Both the position numbers and the translations under genes were made by a program. Below are positions 1 through 8,622 of a stretch of DNA of 47,691 nt, piece by piece. Source of the stretch: Alphaproteobacteria bacterium (GTDB taxonomy: Bacteria > Pseudomonadota > Alphaproteobacteria > UBA6615); the NCBI GenBank assembly GCA_028822385.1, contig JAPKDV010000005.1, positions 1 to 47,691 on the forward strand, read 5' to 3'. The notes under the pieces are model-generated. The model was not told the origin of the DNA. It worked only from the letters and a program-made list of their open reading frames with translations, and made no database searches. The stretch's first letter is position 1; each line of letters begins with the position of its first letter.

Positions 1-314
1 TGCCCGCCGATATGATCGTAGTGCAGATGGGTGACGATCACGTCACTCACGCGGGCTGCGTCGACTCCAAGGGTCGCCAGCCCTTCGGTCACACTGCGGA
101 TCAGGGTGCGGCCGCGTTTCGTGGCCTCCACGTCATCAAACCCTGTGTCGATGACGATCGTCTGTTCCGGCGACACCGCGACCCAGACATAATAGTCGAT
201 GGGCATCGAGCCATCGTCATGCGGATCGAGTTTGACGAAACTCTCGTGCCGCATCCGTTCCACCAGCGTTCCGTATTTGACGGCGTAAAGTTCCCAGACC
301 CTTGGTGACGTCAT
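1..314 (-). CDS. MBL-fold metallo-hydrolase, lactonase-like (C-terminus outside window)
   Basis: The reading frame on the minus strand is open from an ATG at 314 to the window edge, so only the first 104 residues are present. The start has a strong ribosome site (GGAGGA, five bases upstream of ATG). The visible part contains the metal-binding signature THLHYDHIGG, with His96, His98, Asp100 and His101, preceded by a strand ending IVIDTGFD, which is the normal N-terminal half of a metallo-beta-lactamase fold. The segment DPHDDGSMPIDYYVW resembles the N-terminal region of N-acyl-homoserine-lactone lactonase-type members, which open lactone rings with a dinuclear zinc site. Substrate is not determined. 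It is divergent from the dehydrogenase at 394. The missing C-terminal metal ligands cannot be checked. Confidence 0.85.
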   Translation of the reverse strand, partial: MTSPRVWELYAVKYGTLVERMRHESFVKLDPHDDGSMPIDYYVWVAVSPEQTIVIDTGFDDVEATKRGRTLIRSVTEGLATLGVDAARVSDVIVTHLHYDHIGG

Positions 315-393
315 CGTTTCCTCCCGGCTTCCATGCTCGGCTATACTCCCATCGGGAGACTGGCCAATGCCAGTTACAAATGGAGCAGATATT

Positions 394-1260
394 ATGGCAG
401 CAAATACATATGGCTTCATCGGCCTTGGCAATATGGGAGGTCCGATGTGTGCCAACCTGATTGCAGCCGGTCTGTCCGTTCAGGTTTTTGACGCTGCGGA
501 TACCGCAGCGCTCGCACCCAAAGGTAGTGCTGCTACAGACAATGTGGGCGCGCTGGCAGCTGCGGTTGATACGATTTTTCTAAGCCTGCCCGATGGTAAG
601 ATCGTGCATGCGGTCTGCGCGGAAATTGCTAATGCTGAGTTGCGGCGGGTGACCACAGTTGTTGATTTTTCAACAACCGGCCCGGAAGCAGCGGGTCAAG
701 CATTGGCAATACTGGCCGATGTCGGCATTACCTTTGTCGATGCGCCGGTCAGTGGCGGGAAAGCGGGTGCCGTCGCAGGTACCCTGACGGTGATTGTATC
801 TGGGCCTGATGCTGCGGTAGGAGACCTAGCCGTACCCTTTAGAGCTGTTGGCGGGAACATCTTTCATGTCGGTCCCAATCCCGGGCAAGCCCAGGCCGTG
901 AAGCTGCTCAACAATTTTCTCTCTGCAACCGCTATGGCTGCGACGTCCGAGGCGGTGCTGTTCGGACAGAAGCACGGCGTGGACATGTCGACGATCCTCG
1001 ACGTTGTGAATGTCTCAACAGGGCGAAATACGGCGACAATGGATAAGTTTCCCAATCGTGTCGTACCCGAGACTTTTGATGCCGGGTTTGCGATGGAGCT
1101 AATGACCAAGGATGTTGCTCTGTACCTGGAACAGGTGGGTGTGGCAGGAACGCCTGACGCTGTTGGATCAACCATGTCCGCTCTCTGGAATGCGGCACAT
1201 GATAAAATGCCTGGAAGTGATTTTACCAAGATCTACCGCTATATCGCGGGTGAGAAATAG
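394..1260 (+). CDS. NAD(P)-dependent beta-hydroxyacid dehydrogenase (3-hydroxyisobutyrate dehydrogenase family)
   Basis: A 288-residue protein of the 3-hydroxyisobutyrate/tartronate-semialdehyde reductase family, which oxidises a beta-hydroxyacid or reduces the matching semialdehyde with NAD(P). The Rossmann motif GFIGLGNMGG sits at the extreme N-terminus (residues 7-16). The substrate-binding motif DAPVSGG follows near residue 116, and the catalytic lysine lies in the segment QAVKLLNN (about residue 170). Start choice is open: ATG 394 has GGAG eight bases upstream and gives a usual-length N-terminus; an in-frame ATG at 367 has GGGAGA seven bases upstream and would add nine residues. An SDR gene follows after 22 bases, so the pair probably forms an operon. 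It is distinct from the mmsB-like paralogue at 5384; substrate unknown. Confidence 0.88.
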   Translation: MAANTYGFIGLGNMGGPMCANLIAAGLSVQVFDAADTAALAPKGSAATDNVGALAAAVDTIFLSLPDGKIVHAVCAEIANAELRRVTTVVDFSTTGPEAAGQALAILADVGITFVDAPVSGGKAGAVAGTLTVIVSGPDAAVGDLAVPFRAVGGNIFHVGPNPGQAQAVKLLNNFLSATAMAATSEAVLFGQKHGVDMSTILDVVNVSTGRNTATMDKFPNRVVPETFDAGFAMELMTKDVALYLEQVGVAGTPDAVGSTMSALWNAAHDKMPGSDFTKIYRYIAGEK

Positions 1261-1282
1261 AAAAAATGGGGAGTGTCTAAGA

Positions 1283-2041
1283 ATGACAACGAATGAAGGA
1301 CAGGTGGCACTGGTCACCGGTGCATCCTACGGCCTTGGGGCTATGACGGCTGATTTTCTGGCTCGTGACGGCTTTGATGTTGCTGTTACAGATCTGAACA
1401 CTGACGATCTGGCAGACACCATTGCACTGGTCGAGAAGCATGGTCGAAAAGCCTTTACTACGGCGCTTGATGTGCGTTCGGTGAACAGCATTGATGCAGC
1501 GATTGCCGCGACAATCGAAGGTATGGGGAAGATCGATGTTCTGATCAACAATGCCGGTGTACCGCTCTCCAAGCCTGCTCTGGATGTTGAACCGGATGAG
1601 TTCGACAATGTGCAGAATATTAATGTGCGTGGCTGCTATTTCATGTGTCAGCGTTTTGCTCGGCACCTCGTGGACACCGACCGCAAGGGCGCGATAGTGA
1701 ATCTTTCTTCGACCTTTGCCGTGATCGGCGTGCCGGGTGTTTCGGTCTACGGTATTTCAAAGGCAGCCGTCGCGGGTATGACCCGGCATCTGGCTGCGGA
1801 CTGGGCTAAATATGGGATTCGCGTCAACGCTGTTGGGCCGGGCGCGACAGAGACAAAAATCCGTGCGGCCAACTTTGCTGCTAACCCCGAAGTGCGGGAA
1901 TGGAACCTCAGCCGTATCCCGATGGGTCGGTTTGGTGAGCCGGAAGACACGGCCGAGGCCGTCGCGTATCTTGCGGGTCCTAAATCTGAATATATCAACG
2001 GCCACCTACTGGTCGTCGATGGCGCGTTGACGATTACCTGA
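1283..2041 (+). CDS. SDR-family NAD(P)-dependent oxidoreductase
   Basis: A 252-residue classical short-chain dehydrogenase/reductase. The cofactor motif TGASYGLG is at residues 12-19, NNAG at 89-92, the conserved serine region NLSS around 140-143, and the catalytic YGISK (Tyr156, Lys160) follows. The C-terminal segment ending GHLLVVDGALTIT is typical of the family. The ATG at 1283 was chosen because it lies just after the stop of the upstream dehydrogenase and has GGGGAG upstream; the frame is open further upstream, inside the preceding gene, but that extension would not be normal for an SDR. Probably co-transcribed with the dehydrogenase at 394. Sequence alone does not fix the alcohol or ketone substrate. 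Confidence 0.9.
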   Translation: MTTNEGQVALVTGASYGLGAMTADFLARDGFDVAVTDLNTDDLADTIALVEKHGRKAFTTALDVRSVNSIDAAIAATIEGMGKIDVLINNAGVPLSKPALDVEPDEFDNVQNINVRGCYFMCQRFARHLVDTDRKGAIVNLSSTFAVIGVPGVSVYGISKAAVAGMTRHLAADWAKYGIRVNAVGPGATETKIRAANFAANPEVREWNLSRIPMGRFGEPEDTAEAVAYLAGPKSEYINGHLLVVDGALTIT

Positions 2042-2047
2042 TTGGGT

Positions 2048-3019
2048 TTACGCGGGCGGGCTCCAGTAGATTATTGCTTCCGGCATGGTGCTACCCGCGT
2101 TGAAACCGCCTTCGACAATTTCTGCCTTTTCGATGTTCACCTTTGGGAGCAGGCCGTTGGCCTGCACCACATAGAGGTGTGCACTGTCTTCGGTAAACAA
2201 GACATGGAACGGCTCGTCGGGCAGTGGAATTGATCTGCGTTTGCTCGGGTTGGTTGGGTCGAGTAGTTCGAGAAACCCTTGATCGTCATCTTCGTTATAG
2301 GTGGTGACAACGAGGGTTGCGCCGTCTGGAGATACAAATGGCCAGCCTGGAACGCCTGCCAGAGTGTGGCTACTAGTCACTTGCCGCGCGGCACAATCGA
2401 CCACATGCAGGAGCGGGCGGTGAAAATCGCCAACGAACAATTGCGTTCCATCATGCGAGACACGGATGGCCTGTGCGCCGACTGGGACCGGGATCCGCGC
2501 GACTATGGCCCGCGACGCCATATTGATCACCGTGATCACCGGGTATTCCTTTGCTGACACATAAAGCGTGTTGCCATCCGGTGCAGCGGCAAAGAAGTGA
2601 CCCGGCGTTTCCAGCCACAGGCTGCGTTCAATCTCCCAGCTATCTGGGTCAATTACCAGCACACAGCGGCTGCCATCAACGGTCACCCAGATTTTGCCGT
2701 CTGCTCCAGTTACCAAGGCGTGGGGTCCTTTATAGAGATTCAGATCAACATGGCCGGTGAGCGTCATCGTGATCAGGTCGATCACGGCGAGCCGATTGTC
2801 GGGGATGTTCTGGCCATAATCTTCACTTCCATAGAGCGAGACGAATGCCCGGGTGCCATCTTTCGACAACGCAATCTCGTGTGGTTTCGAGGTGCCGAGG
2901 GCGCCTACTTCGACGCAGGCGTGAATCTCGCCTGTCTCCGCATTTAGGGCCGTAAGACTGACATTACCTTTCACCGTAAGCAGGATTAGGCGTTCGGGTA
3001 GGCTGGTTGTATCGTTCAT
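2048..3019 (-). CDS. YVTN-type beta-propeller repeat protein, cytoplasmic
   Basis: A 323-residue protein made of repeating beta-propeller blades with the pattern DG-x-x-hydrophobic-Y/F-V-S/T: for example SKDGTRAFVSLYGSE, DGNTLYVSAKEYP and SHDGTQLFVGDF. This is the YVTN/lactonase-like propeller family, often used as a binding scaffold and in some members as a lactonase. No signal peptide or lipobox is visible at the chosen start, unlike many periplasmic relatives, so it probably acts in the cytosol. ATG 3019 was chosen because AAGGAG lies seven bases upstream; an in-frame start at 3088 would add unrelated residues. It converges on the SDR gene with six bases between stops and diverges from the valine operon. 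No precise function is assignable. Confidence 0.8.
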   Translation of the reverse strand: MNDTTSLPERLILLTVKGNVSLTALNAETGEIHACVEVGALGTSKPHEIALSKDGTRAFVSLYGSEDYGQNIPDNRLAVIDLITMTLTGHVDLNLYKGPHALVTGADGKIWVTVDGSRCVLVIDPDSWEIERSLWLETPGHFFAAAPDGNTLYVSAKEYPVITVINMASRAIVARIPVPVGAQAIRVSHDGTQLFVGDFHRPLLHVVDCAARQVTSSHTLAGVPGWPFVSPDGATLVVTTYNEDDDQGFLELLDPTNPSKRRSIPLPDEPFHVLFTEDSAHLYVVQANGLLPKVNIEKAEIVEGGFNAGSTMPEAIIYWSPPA

Positions 3020-3138
3020 GATGTGCTCCTTGCTACGCATTCTAACGGATAGGGATCGTGCGTGCGGGGATTGGTTCGACATGACCAAGTTGCTAGGCTC
3101 TCCGCAGAATAAGAAGAGTGCGTGACGGGAGACCTGCT

Positions 3139-4278
3139 TTGGATTTTCAACTTTCGGAAGAACAGATTGCCATTCAGGATATGGCCCGCAGCTTCGCGGC
3201 CGACAAGATGCTGCCTCATGCCGAGAACTGGGACGAGAACACGATCTTTCCCGTTGATGCTTTGCGTGCCGCGGCTGGCCTCGGGCTTGCCGGAATATAT
3301 TGCTCGGAAAAGCATGGCGGCTCTGGGCTCGGGCGGCTTGATTCTGCGATCATCTTTGAAGAACTCTCGACCGCCTGTCCGTCCACGGCTGCTTACATCT
3401 CAATACACAATATGTGCGCCTGGATGATCGATGCGTTCGGCAATGACGAATTGCGCACGCGATTCCTCCCTAAGCTCATGACCATGGAGCATTTTTCGAG
3501 TTACTGCCTAACGGAACCAGGGGCGGGTTCTGATGCGGCCTCGTTGCGGACACGGGCCGAACAGGATGGCGAACATTATGTGGTCAATGGATCAAAGGCC
3601 TTCATCTCCGGAGGCTCGGTCGCGGATGTTTATGTCTGCATGGTGCGCACGGGCGGTGAAGGGGCCAAGGGAATCAGCTGTATCGTTGTTGAGAAAGATA
3701 CGCCGGGACTGTCCTTCGGGAAACTCGAGAAGAAACTGGGCTGGAATAGCCAGCCGACGGCTGCGGTTATTTTCGAAGATTGCCGGGTTCCTATTAAAAA
3801 TATTGTCGGTGCGGAAGGTGATGGCTTCACGATCGCCATGAAGGGTCTCGATGGCGGACGACTGAATATTGGCGCCTGCTCGATTGGCGGCGCCCGCGCC
3901 TGTCTGGATGCTAGCCGTGACTATCTCAAGGAGCGTCAGCAATTTGGTCAACCATTGGCTGATTTCCAAGCTTTGCAGTTCCGCCTTGCCGATATGGCCA
4001 CTGAGCTTGAATCCGCGAGGTTGATGATCCATCGCGGTGCCTGGATGCTCGACAACAATGCTCATGGCACAACGGTTGCTGCGGCAATGGCCAAAAGAGT
4101 TGCGACCGACACTGGCTTTGACGTGGTCAATCAGGCGCTCCAGCTACACGGTGGCTATGGCTATCTTAAGGAATTTCCAATCCAGCGTTATCTGCGTGAC
4201 CTTCGAGTGCACCAGATTCTAGAAGGTACAAATGAAATCATGCGGGTGCTGATATCGCGTGAAATATTACGACAGTAG
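3139..4278 (+). CDS. Acyl-CoA dehydrogenase, probable isobutyryl-CoA dehydrogenase
   Basis: A 379-residue FAD-dependent acyl-CoA dehydrogenase. The sequence shows [12 protein letters not shown], the FAD/substrate loop of the family, and the C-terminal [17 protein letters not shown], where Glu362 is the expected catalytic base. This C-terminal stretch closely matches the isobutyryl-CoA dehydrogenase (ACAD8) subgroup, which makes methacrylyl-CoA in valine breakdown. The start is taken as TTG 3139, giving MDFQLSEEQ as in relatives, with GGGAGA six bases upstream; GTG 3118 is an alternative adding seven residues. The next gene, a 3-hydroxyisobutyryl-CoA hydrolase, begins seven bases after the stop, and a 3-hydroxyisobutyrate dehydrogenase follows, which supports the valine assignment. 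Confidence 0.9.
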   Translation: MDFQLSEEQIAIQDMARSFAADKMLPHAENWDENTIFPVDALRAAAGLGLAGIYCSEKHGGSGLGRLDSAIIFEELSTACPSTAAYISIHNMCAWMIDAFGNDELRTRFLPKLMTMEHFSSYCLTEPGAGSDAASLRTRAEQDGEHYVVNGSKAFISGGSVADVYVCMVRTGGEGAKGISCIVVEKDTPGLSFGKLEKKLGWNSQPTAAVIFEDCRVPIKNIVGAEGDGFTIAMKGLDGGRLNIGACSIGGARACLDASRDYLKERQQFGQPLADFQALQFRLADMATELESARLMIHRGAWMLDNNAHGTTVAAAMAKRVATDTGFDVVNQALQLHGGYGYLKEFPIQRYLRDLRVHQILEGTNEIMRVLISREILRQ

Positions 4279-4285
4279 GTATCCG

Positions 4286-5350
4286 ATGACTGACGAACCT
4301 GAACTTCTACTCGAAACCCGCGGGCTGATCGGGCTGATGACGCTCAATAAGCCGAAGGCGCTCAACGCTCTCTCCATGACCATGGTTGAGGATATGCATC
4401 CGCAGATCGTGACGTGGGCGAACGACAATACGATTGGTGCCGTAGTCATTCAAGGGGCCGGTGAGAAGGCCTTCTGCGCGGGGGGTGATATCCGCGATAT
4501 GTATCTCAATCGTGGGACGGATTTCGGCGCGGTTTATTACGCCGCAGAGTACCTCCTGAATGTGGGGATCCACACATTTCCCAAGCCCTTTATCGCGCTG
4601 ATGGACGGAGTGACCATGGGGGGTGGGGCAGGAGTCTCGATCCATGGTTCTCATCGCGTTGTTACTGAACGTACGCTGTTTGCTATGCCGGAAACGGGGA
4701 TTGGGCTGTTCCCCGATATCGGGGCGAGTTGGTTTCTATCCTGTTGCCCGGGCCAAATTGGTATGTATCTGGGGCTGACCGGTCACCGAATGCGCGCGGC
4801 AGACTGCCTGTATGCAGGTATTGGTGATTTTTATATTGAGTCCACGCGTCAGGAAGAACTACTCGTCGCCCTTTCAGGTGCGACTGAAATTGATGAACGC
4901 AGCGTAAACAGGGTGCTAAAGTCTTTTGCGACTGAGCCAGGATTATCTCCCCTAGCTAAGCATCGGGAGGCGATTGATCGCTGCTTTGCCGGGGACAGTG
5001 TGACGGAAATACTCGAAAACCTTGAGAATGAAGATACGGACTGGGCTCGGGAACAGCTAGAGGTGCTGGAGTATAAGTCCCCCACCGCATTGAAGCTGAC
5101 GTACCGGCAGTTGAGCCTAGCTCCGAAGGTCGACTCGATTGCCGATATTATGCGAATGGAATATCGCATGGCGTTTCGCATATATCGTGGGAATGATCTG
5201 TTTGAAGGTATACGCGCGGTTGTGATTGATAAGGACGGAGTACCCAAATGGCAGCCCGATAGCCTCGATGCGGTCAGTGATGCGGATATAGACGAGTATT
5301 TTGTACCTGTGTCGGATGAGCCGGATTTCAGTCAGGCGGAACTATCGTAG
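4286..5350 (+). CDS. 3-hydroxyisobutyryl-CoA hydrolase (enoyl-CoA hydratase/isomerase family)
   Basis: A 354-residue crotonase-fold protein. The oxyanion-hole segment GAGEKAFCAGGDIRDMY (about 57-73) and MDGVTMGGGAGVSIHG (about 106-121) are characteristic of 3-hydroxyisobutyryl-CoA hydrolases. The pair Glu136 and Asp144 in PETGIGLFPDIG matches the catalytic residues of the human enzyme. The length of about 350 residues is that of HIBCH rather than simple enoyl-CoA hydratases (about 260). The enzyme removes CoA from 3-hydroxyisobutyryl-CoA in valine catabolism. ATG 4286 lies seven bases after the upstream stop; an in-frame ATG at 4259 would overlap the dehydrogenase and add nonconserved residues. 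The neighbours encode the steps before and after. Confidence 0.93.
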   Translation: MTDEPELLLETRGLIGLMTLNKPKALNALSMTMVEDMHPQIVTWANDNTIGAVVIQGAGEKAFCAGGDIRDMYLNRGTDFGAVYYAAEYLLNVGIHTFPKPFIALMDGVTMGGGAGVSIHGSHRVVTERTLFAMPETGIGLFPDIGASWFLSCCPGQIGMYLGLTGHRMRAADCLYAGIGDFYIESTRQEELLVALSGATEIDERSVNRVLKSFATEPGLSPLAKHREAIDRCFAGDSVTEILENLENEDTDWAREQLEVLEYKSPTALKLTYRQLSLAPKVDSIADIMRMEYRMAFRIYRGNDLFEGIRAVVIDKDGVPKWQPDSLDAVSDADIDEYFVPVSDEPDFSQAELS

Positions 5351-5383
5351 CATCGGGACAGTGCATCGAAACAGGAGGATACA

Positions 5384-6271
5384 ATGTCGAAGATTGGATT
5401 TATAGGACTGGGAAATATGGGCGGCCCGATGGTAGCCAACCTGATCACGGCTGGTCACGAGGTTAGCGCCTTTGACATATCGGCTGACGCCTTAGCTCGG
5501 GCGGTTGCTACTGGCGCAACGGCCGCAACGAATGGTGTCGATGCCGCGAAGAATGCGGAAATAGTGATCACCATGCTGCCCGCAGGCAAGCATGTGCGTT
5601 CTGTTTTTCTCGAAGACGATAAGGTCATGGATTTGGTCGCGAAGAATACGCTGCTGATCGATTGTTCGACCATCGATGTAGTCACCGCTCGAGCTGCGAT
5701 TGTCGAAGCCGAGCAGCGTGGCCTTGAGATGGTCGATGCACCTGTCTCCGGCGGCATTGGTGGAGCTCAAGCTGGTACGCTAACCTTTATGTGTGGCGGT
5801 ACGGAAGGCGCGTTCGCACGCGCGGAACCAATCCTGAAGGTAATGGGCAAGAATGTCTTTCACGCGGGTGATGCAGGGGCCGGGCAGGCCGTAAAGGTCT
5901 GCAATAATCTGATGCTAGCGATCCAGATGATATCGGTCTCTGAAGGGTTTGCCCTTGGTGACAAGCTTGGGCTCGACCGCCAAAAGCTGTTCGATATTGT
6001 TTCGACAGCGACCAGCCAGTGCTGGGCGATGACCAGCTACTGTCCCGTCCCGGGGCCGGTGCCGTCATCACCTGCCAACAATGATTATGCGGCCGGATTT
6101 ACCGTGGCGATGATGCTGAAGGATTTGCTGCTGGCACGTGAGGCATCGAGTGAAGTGGGCGCGACCACACCGCTCGGCTCACAGGCGACCGATATGTTCG
6201 CTGCGTTTGCGGCTGAGGGGAATGAGAATTTAGATTTTTCAGCGATCTTTAAGCAGATCGAAGACGCTTGA
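5384..6271 (+). CDS. mmsB: 3-hydroxyisobutyrate dehydrogenase
   Basis: A 295-residue NAD-dependent dehydrogenase that converts 3-hydroxyisobutyrate to methylmalonate semialdehyde. Visible motifs are KIGFIGLGNMGG at 3-14 (cofactor), DAPVSGG at 118-124 (substrate) and the catalytic Lys171 with Asn175 in QAVKVCNN. The segment SQCWAMTSYCPVPGPVPSSPANNDY followed by GFTVAMMLKDL is typical of true MmsB proteins, more so than the paralogues at 394 and 31726. A very good ribosome site (AGGAGG) lies seven bases before ATG. It ends the valine operon begun at 3139. The window lacks mmsA (methylmalonate-semialdehyde dehydrogenase) and a dedicated methacrylyl-CoA hydratase, which must be elsewhere if the pathway is complete. 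Confidence 0.93.
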   Translation: MSKIGFIGLGNMGGPMVANLITAGHEVSAFDISADALARAVATGATAATNGVDAAKNAEIVITMLPAGKHVRSVFLEDDKVMDLVAKNTLLIDCSTIDVVTARAAIVEAEQRGLEMVDAPVSGGIGGAQAGTLTFMCGGTEGAFARAEPILKVMGKNVFHAGDAGAGQAVKVCNNLMLAIQMISVSEGFALGDKLGLDRQKLFDIVSTATSQCWAMTSYCPVPGPVPSSPANNDYAAGFTVAMMLKDLLLAREASSEVGATTPLGSQATDMFAAFAAEGNENLDFSAIFKQIEDA

Positions 6272-6295
6272 TTCGCTTGCCTGTGTTCAGCCGGA

Positions 6296-6505
6296 CTAGC
6301 CGAGTGGCGCGCTCCGCTTGCGGCAACTGCCACATAGGCGGTTGTGCCAGCCTTCGCTCTCGAACTTGTTACTGCACATCATGCAAGGACGTTCGCTTGG
6401 CGCGTCACCATCGGCGCGTACACGCCCGGCCTGTTCTAATTCGCCATCAATGTTTTCAACGGGAACTAAGCTCGTACGCTGTAGTTCTGGACTGGTCTCA
6501 CTCAC
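6296..6505 (-). CDS. Small zinc-ribbon protein (CxxC...CxxC)
   Basis: A 69-residue protein whose C-terminal third carries a two-knuckle zinc site: Cys41 and Cys44 in CMMC, and Cys58 and Cys61 in CGSC, with FESEGWHNR between. The N-terminal 40 residues look acidic and unstructured. Short proteins with this C-terminal pattern occur in alphaproteobacteria without known function; zinc binding is inferred from the cysteines, and nucleic-acid or protein binding is possible. GTG 6505 was chosen because AAAGGA lies nine bases upstream; the frame can be extended to a GTG at 6577, adding 24 residues with a poor ribosome site. It converges on mmsB with a 24-base gap. Confidence 0.65.
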   Translation of the reverse strand: MSETSPELQRTSLVPVENIDGELEQAGRVRADGDAPSERPCMMCSNKFESEGWHNRLCGSCRKRSAPLG

Positions 6506-6767
6506 AAGCTGTTTCCTTTCAGATGACGCGCCTGCATGAGGCAGCACCACGACTTCAAAACTATGCGGATGCGTCACAAGGGCACATCCGTAACGAAATT
6601 ACATCTTTCTGGACCGTCGACAGCGCGGAATAAACCTCTGCCCGATTTCAGTAAATTGGGCTAATCAGCGTAACACTATGATTACGCCGTATAAATTCAT
6701 TCTGGGCCGTGCTTCCAGCACTGACGTAGTAATAGATATAAGAAGAGTCAGATTGAGGAAAAAGTCA

Positions 6768-6797
6768 ATGCGACATCGTCATCCGCTCGGGCGCTAA
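6768..6797 (+). CDS. Nine-residue leader ORF ahead of the GMC gene
   Basis: A complete ORF encoding MRHRHPLGR with a strong ribosome site (GAGGA, about eight bases before ATG). Its stop is eight bases upstream of the GMC oxidoreductase start at 6806, which lacks a recognisable ribosome site of its own. Three arginines and two histidines in nine codons are notable. This could be a leader peptide that couples or attenuates translation of the downstream gene. The short length means coincidence is possible. Confidence 0.4.
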   Translation: MRHRHPLGR

Positions 6798-6805
6798 GAC
6801 CAATT

Positions 6806-8452
6806 ATGTCTTCGACACCGGAATACGACTATATCATCGTAGGTGCGGGCAGCGCAGGCTGTGTTCTAGCAAACCGTTTGAGTGCTGACGCCTCCCTGCG
6901 GGTGCTTTTGCTGGAGGCGGGTCCTCGCGATAGCCATCCGCTCATCCACATCCCGGTTGGCAACGGTAGGATCATTCCTAAGGCCAAATACAATTGGAAG
7001 TACGAGACCGAGCCCCAGGCACATCTCGATGATCGTCGTATTCTCTGGCCCCGTGGCAAGACGCTTGGTGGATCATCTTCGCTCAATGGGATGATCTATA
7101 TTCGTGGCCATTCGCGTGACTACGACCTGTGGCGTCAGCAGGGGGTCTCCGGGTGGTCTTATGCCGATGTGCTGCCCTACTTCAAACGCGCGGAAGGCAA
7201 CGTGCGCGGAGCGGATGCGTTCCATGGCGAAGATGGACCACTTTACGTTGGTAATTCCGCTCATAACCATGACCTATTTGATGCTTTCGTCGCCTCCGGA
7301 GTTGAGGCGGGGTATCCGAGCAATACCGATTTCAATGGCGCTGAGCAGGAAGGCTTTGGACGCTACCAATTCACAATTCGCAACGGGCGGCGCTGGAGTG
7401 CGGCGACGGCCTATCTAAAGCCGGTTTTGTCACGCCCGAATCTCACAGTTGAGACAGGTGCGCTGACCCAGCGCGTTTTGTTTGAGAATAATAGCGCTGT
7501 TGGTGTGCAGTACGCGCGAGGTAATCGGGTGACCATCGTGCATGCAGAGCGCGAGGTGATTCTTTCAGGCGGGGTAGTGAACTCGCCACAGCTCCTGATG
7601 CTGTCTGGCATTGGACCGGCAGACGACATGAAATCTGTGGGGATTTTGCCGGTGATTGATTGTCCAGATGTGGGCGGTAATCTGCAGGATCATTTATGTG
7701 TGCACACCGTGCATGAATCCAACACGCGGACATTGACGGACGAGTTGGTGCGTCTGGAGCGAGGTGCGGTTTCTGTGGCCCGGGCGTTCCTGACTCGCAG
7801 CGGTCCGGCCTCGGCGTTTCCGTTAGAGGGTGGCGCTTTTATTCGTACGTCTGAGGACCTTGATATTCCCGATGCGCAGTTTCATTTCAGCGCGGGAAAC
7901 CTGCTCTCGCTGATCCGACGTCCCTTTGTCAGTCATTCAGAGGATCACACACGACCGGACGCATTCATGTGTCATGTCTGCCAACTGCGGCCCGAGAGCC
8001 GGGGCGATGTTCGGTTACTGTCCAGTGATCCGCGGGACGTGCCGATTATCCAGCCAAATTATCTTTCCGAAATCCGTGACCGGGAAACCATGCGTGAAGG
8101 TTTTAAGGCAATGCGCGACGTGATGCACCAGCCTGCGTTGTCTCGTCTGAGCAATGGTGAAATCTGGCCAGATCCGAGTGTCCGCACCGATGCCGAAATA
8201 GATGCCTTTATTCGTGCCACCGCCGGGACGGTCTACCACCCGGTCGGAACCTGCCGAATGGGGAGTGACGATTACGCTGTTGTTGATGAAGCGCTCCAGG
8301 TTCGCGGGGCTAAAAATCTGAGGGTTGTTGATGCCTCAGTCATGCCGACGCTTGTGGGAGGGAACACTCACGCGCCAACTGTCATGATTGCAGAAAAGGC
8401 AGCCGACATGATCCTTGGCCGTACAGCACCGGAACCCGAAACTTGTGCCTGA
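6806..8452 (+). CDS. GMC-family FAD-dependent oxidoreductase (choline dehydrogenase-like)
   Basis: A 548-residue glucose-methanol-choline family flavoenzyme, oxidising a primary or secondary alcohol. The FAD Rossmann motif GAGSAG is at residues 13-18. GMC signature 1 is in GKTLGGSSSLNGMIYIRG and signature 2 in GGVVNSPQLLMLSGIGP. The C-terminal catalytic region contains TVYHPVGTCRMG and VGGNTHAPTVMIAEKAADM, holding the His/Asn or His/His pair. Length is standard. No signal peptide is visible, so it is probably cytosolic. No good ribosome site precedes the ATG; translation may depend on the leader ORF just upstream. The alcohol substrate is unknown; choline specificity should not be assumed. 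Confidence 0.9.
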   Translation: MSSTPEYDYIIVGAGSAGCVLANRLSADASLRVLLLEAGPRDSHPLIHIPVGNGRIIPKAKYNWKYETEPQAHLDDRRILWPRGKTLGGSSSLNGMIYIRGHSRDYDLWRQQGVSGWSYADVLPYFKRAEGNVRGADAFHGEDGPLYVGNSAHNHDLFDAFVASGVEAGYPSNTDFNGAEQEGFGRYQFTIRNGRRWSAATAYLKPVLSRPNLTVETGALTQRVLFENNSAVGVQYARGNRVTIVHAEREVILSGGVVNSPQLLMLSGIGPADDMKSVGILPVIDCPDVGGNLQDHLCVHTVHESNTRTLTDELVRLERGAVSVARAFLTRSGPASAFPLEGGAFIRTSEDLDIPDAQFHFSAGNLLSLIRRPFVSHSEDHTRPDAFMCHVCQLRPESRGDVRLLSSDPRDVPIIQPNYLSEIRDRETMREGFKAMRDVMHQPALSRLSNGEIWPDPSVRTDAEIDAFIRATAGTVYHPVGTCRMGSDDYAVVDEALQVRGAKNLRVVDASVMPTLVGGNTHAPTVMIAEKAADMILGRTAPEPETCA

Positions 8453-8622
8453 TATTTCAGGGGTAGCGGTAGGTTCCAGCTAAACTTTTCAGCCTAATAG
8501 CCTAAAATTCGGGTCTAAAATTCTATCAAGGTGGCTCCCGAGGAAGCCAAAATGGATTGGCTTGTGAACTTCGCGTAGTGCTTTTGAGCCCGGCTCGTCT
8601 CCCTATTAAATGACGTAAAGCA

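Noticed and set aside
12-308. Plus-strand open frame at the left edge
   Set aside because: The opposite strand encodes an MBL-fold protein with HxHxDH and a strong ribosome site.
3592-4065. Open frame of 157 codons antisense to the isobutyryl-CoA dehydrogenase
   Set aside because: It lies wholly within a well-supported gene and reads as low-complexity mirror sequence.
8453-8622. Weak hairpins (for example CCTGA-TATT-TCAGG) between the GMC and quinone-reductase genes
   Set aside because: The stems are short and lack a T run, so they are not convincing terminators.
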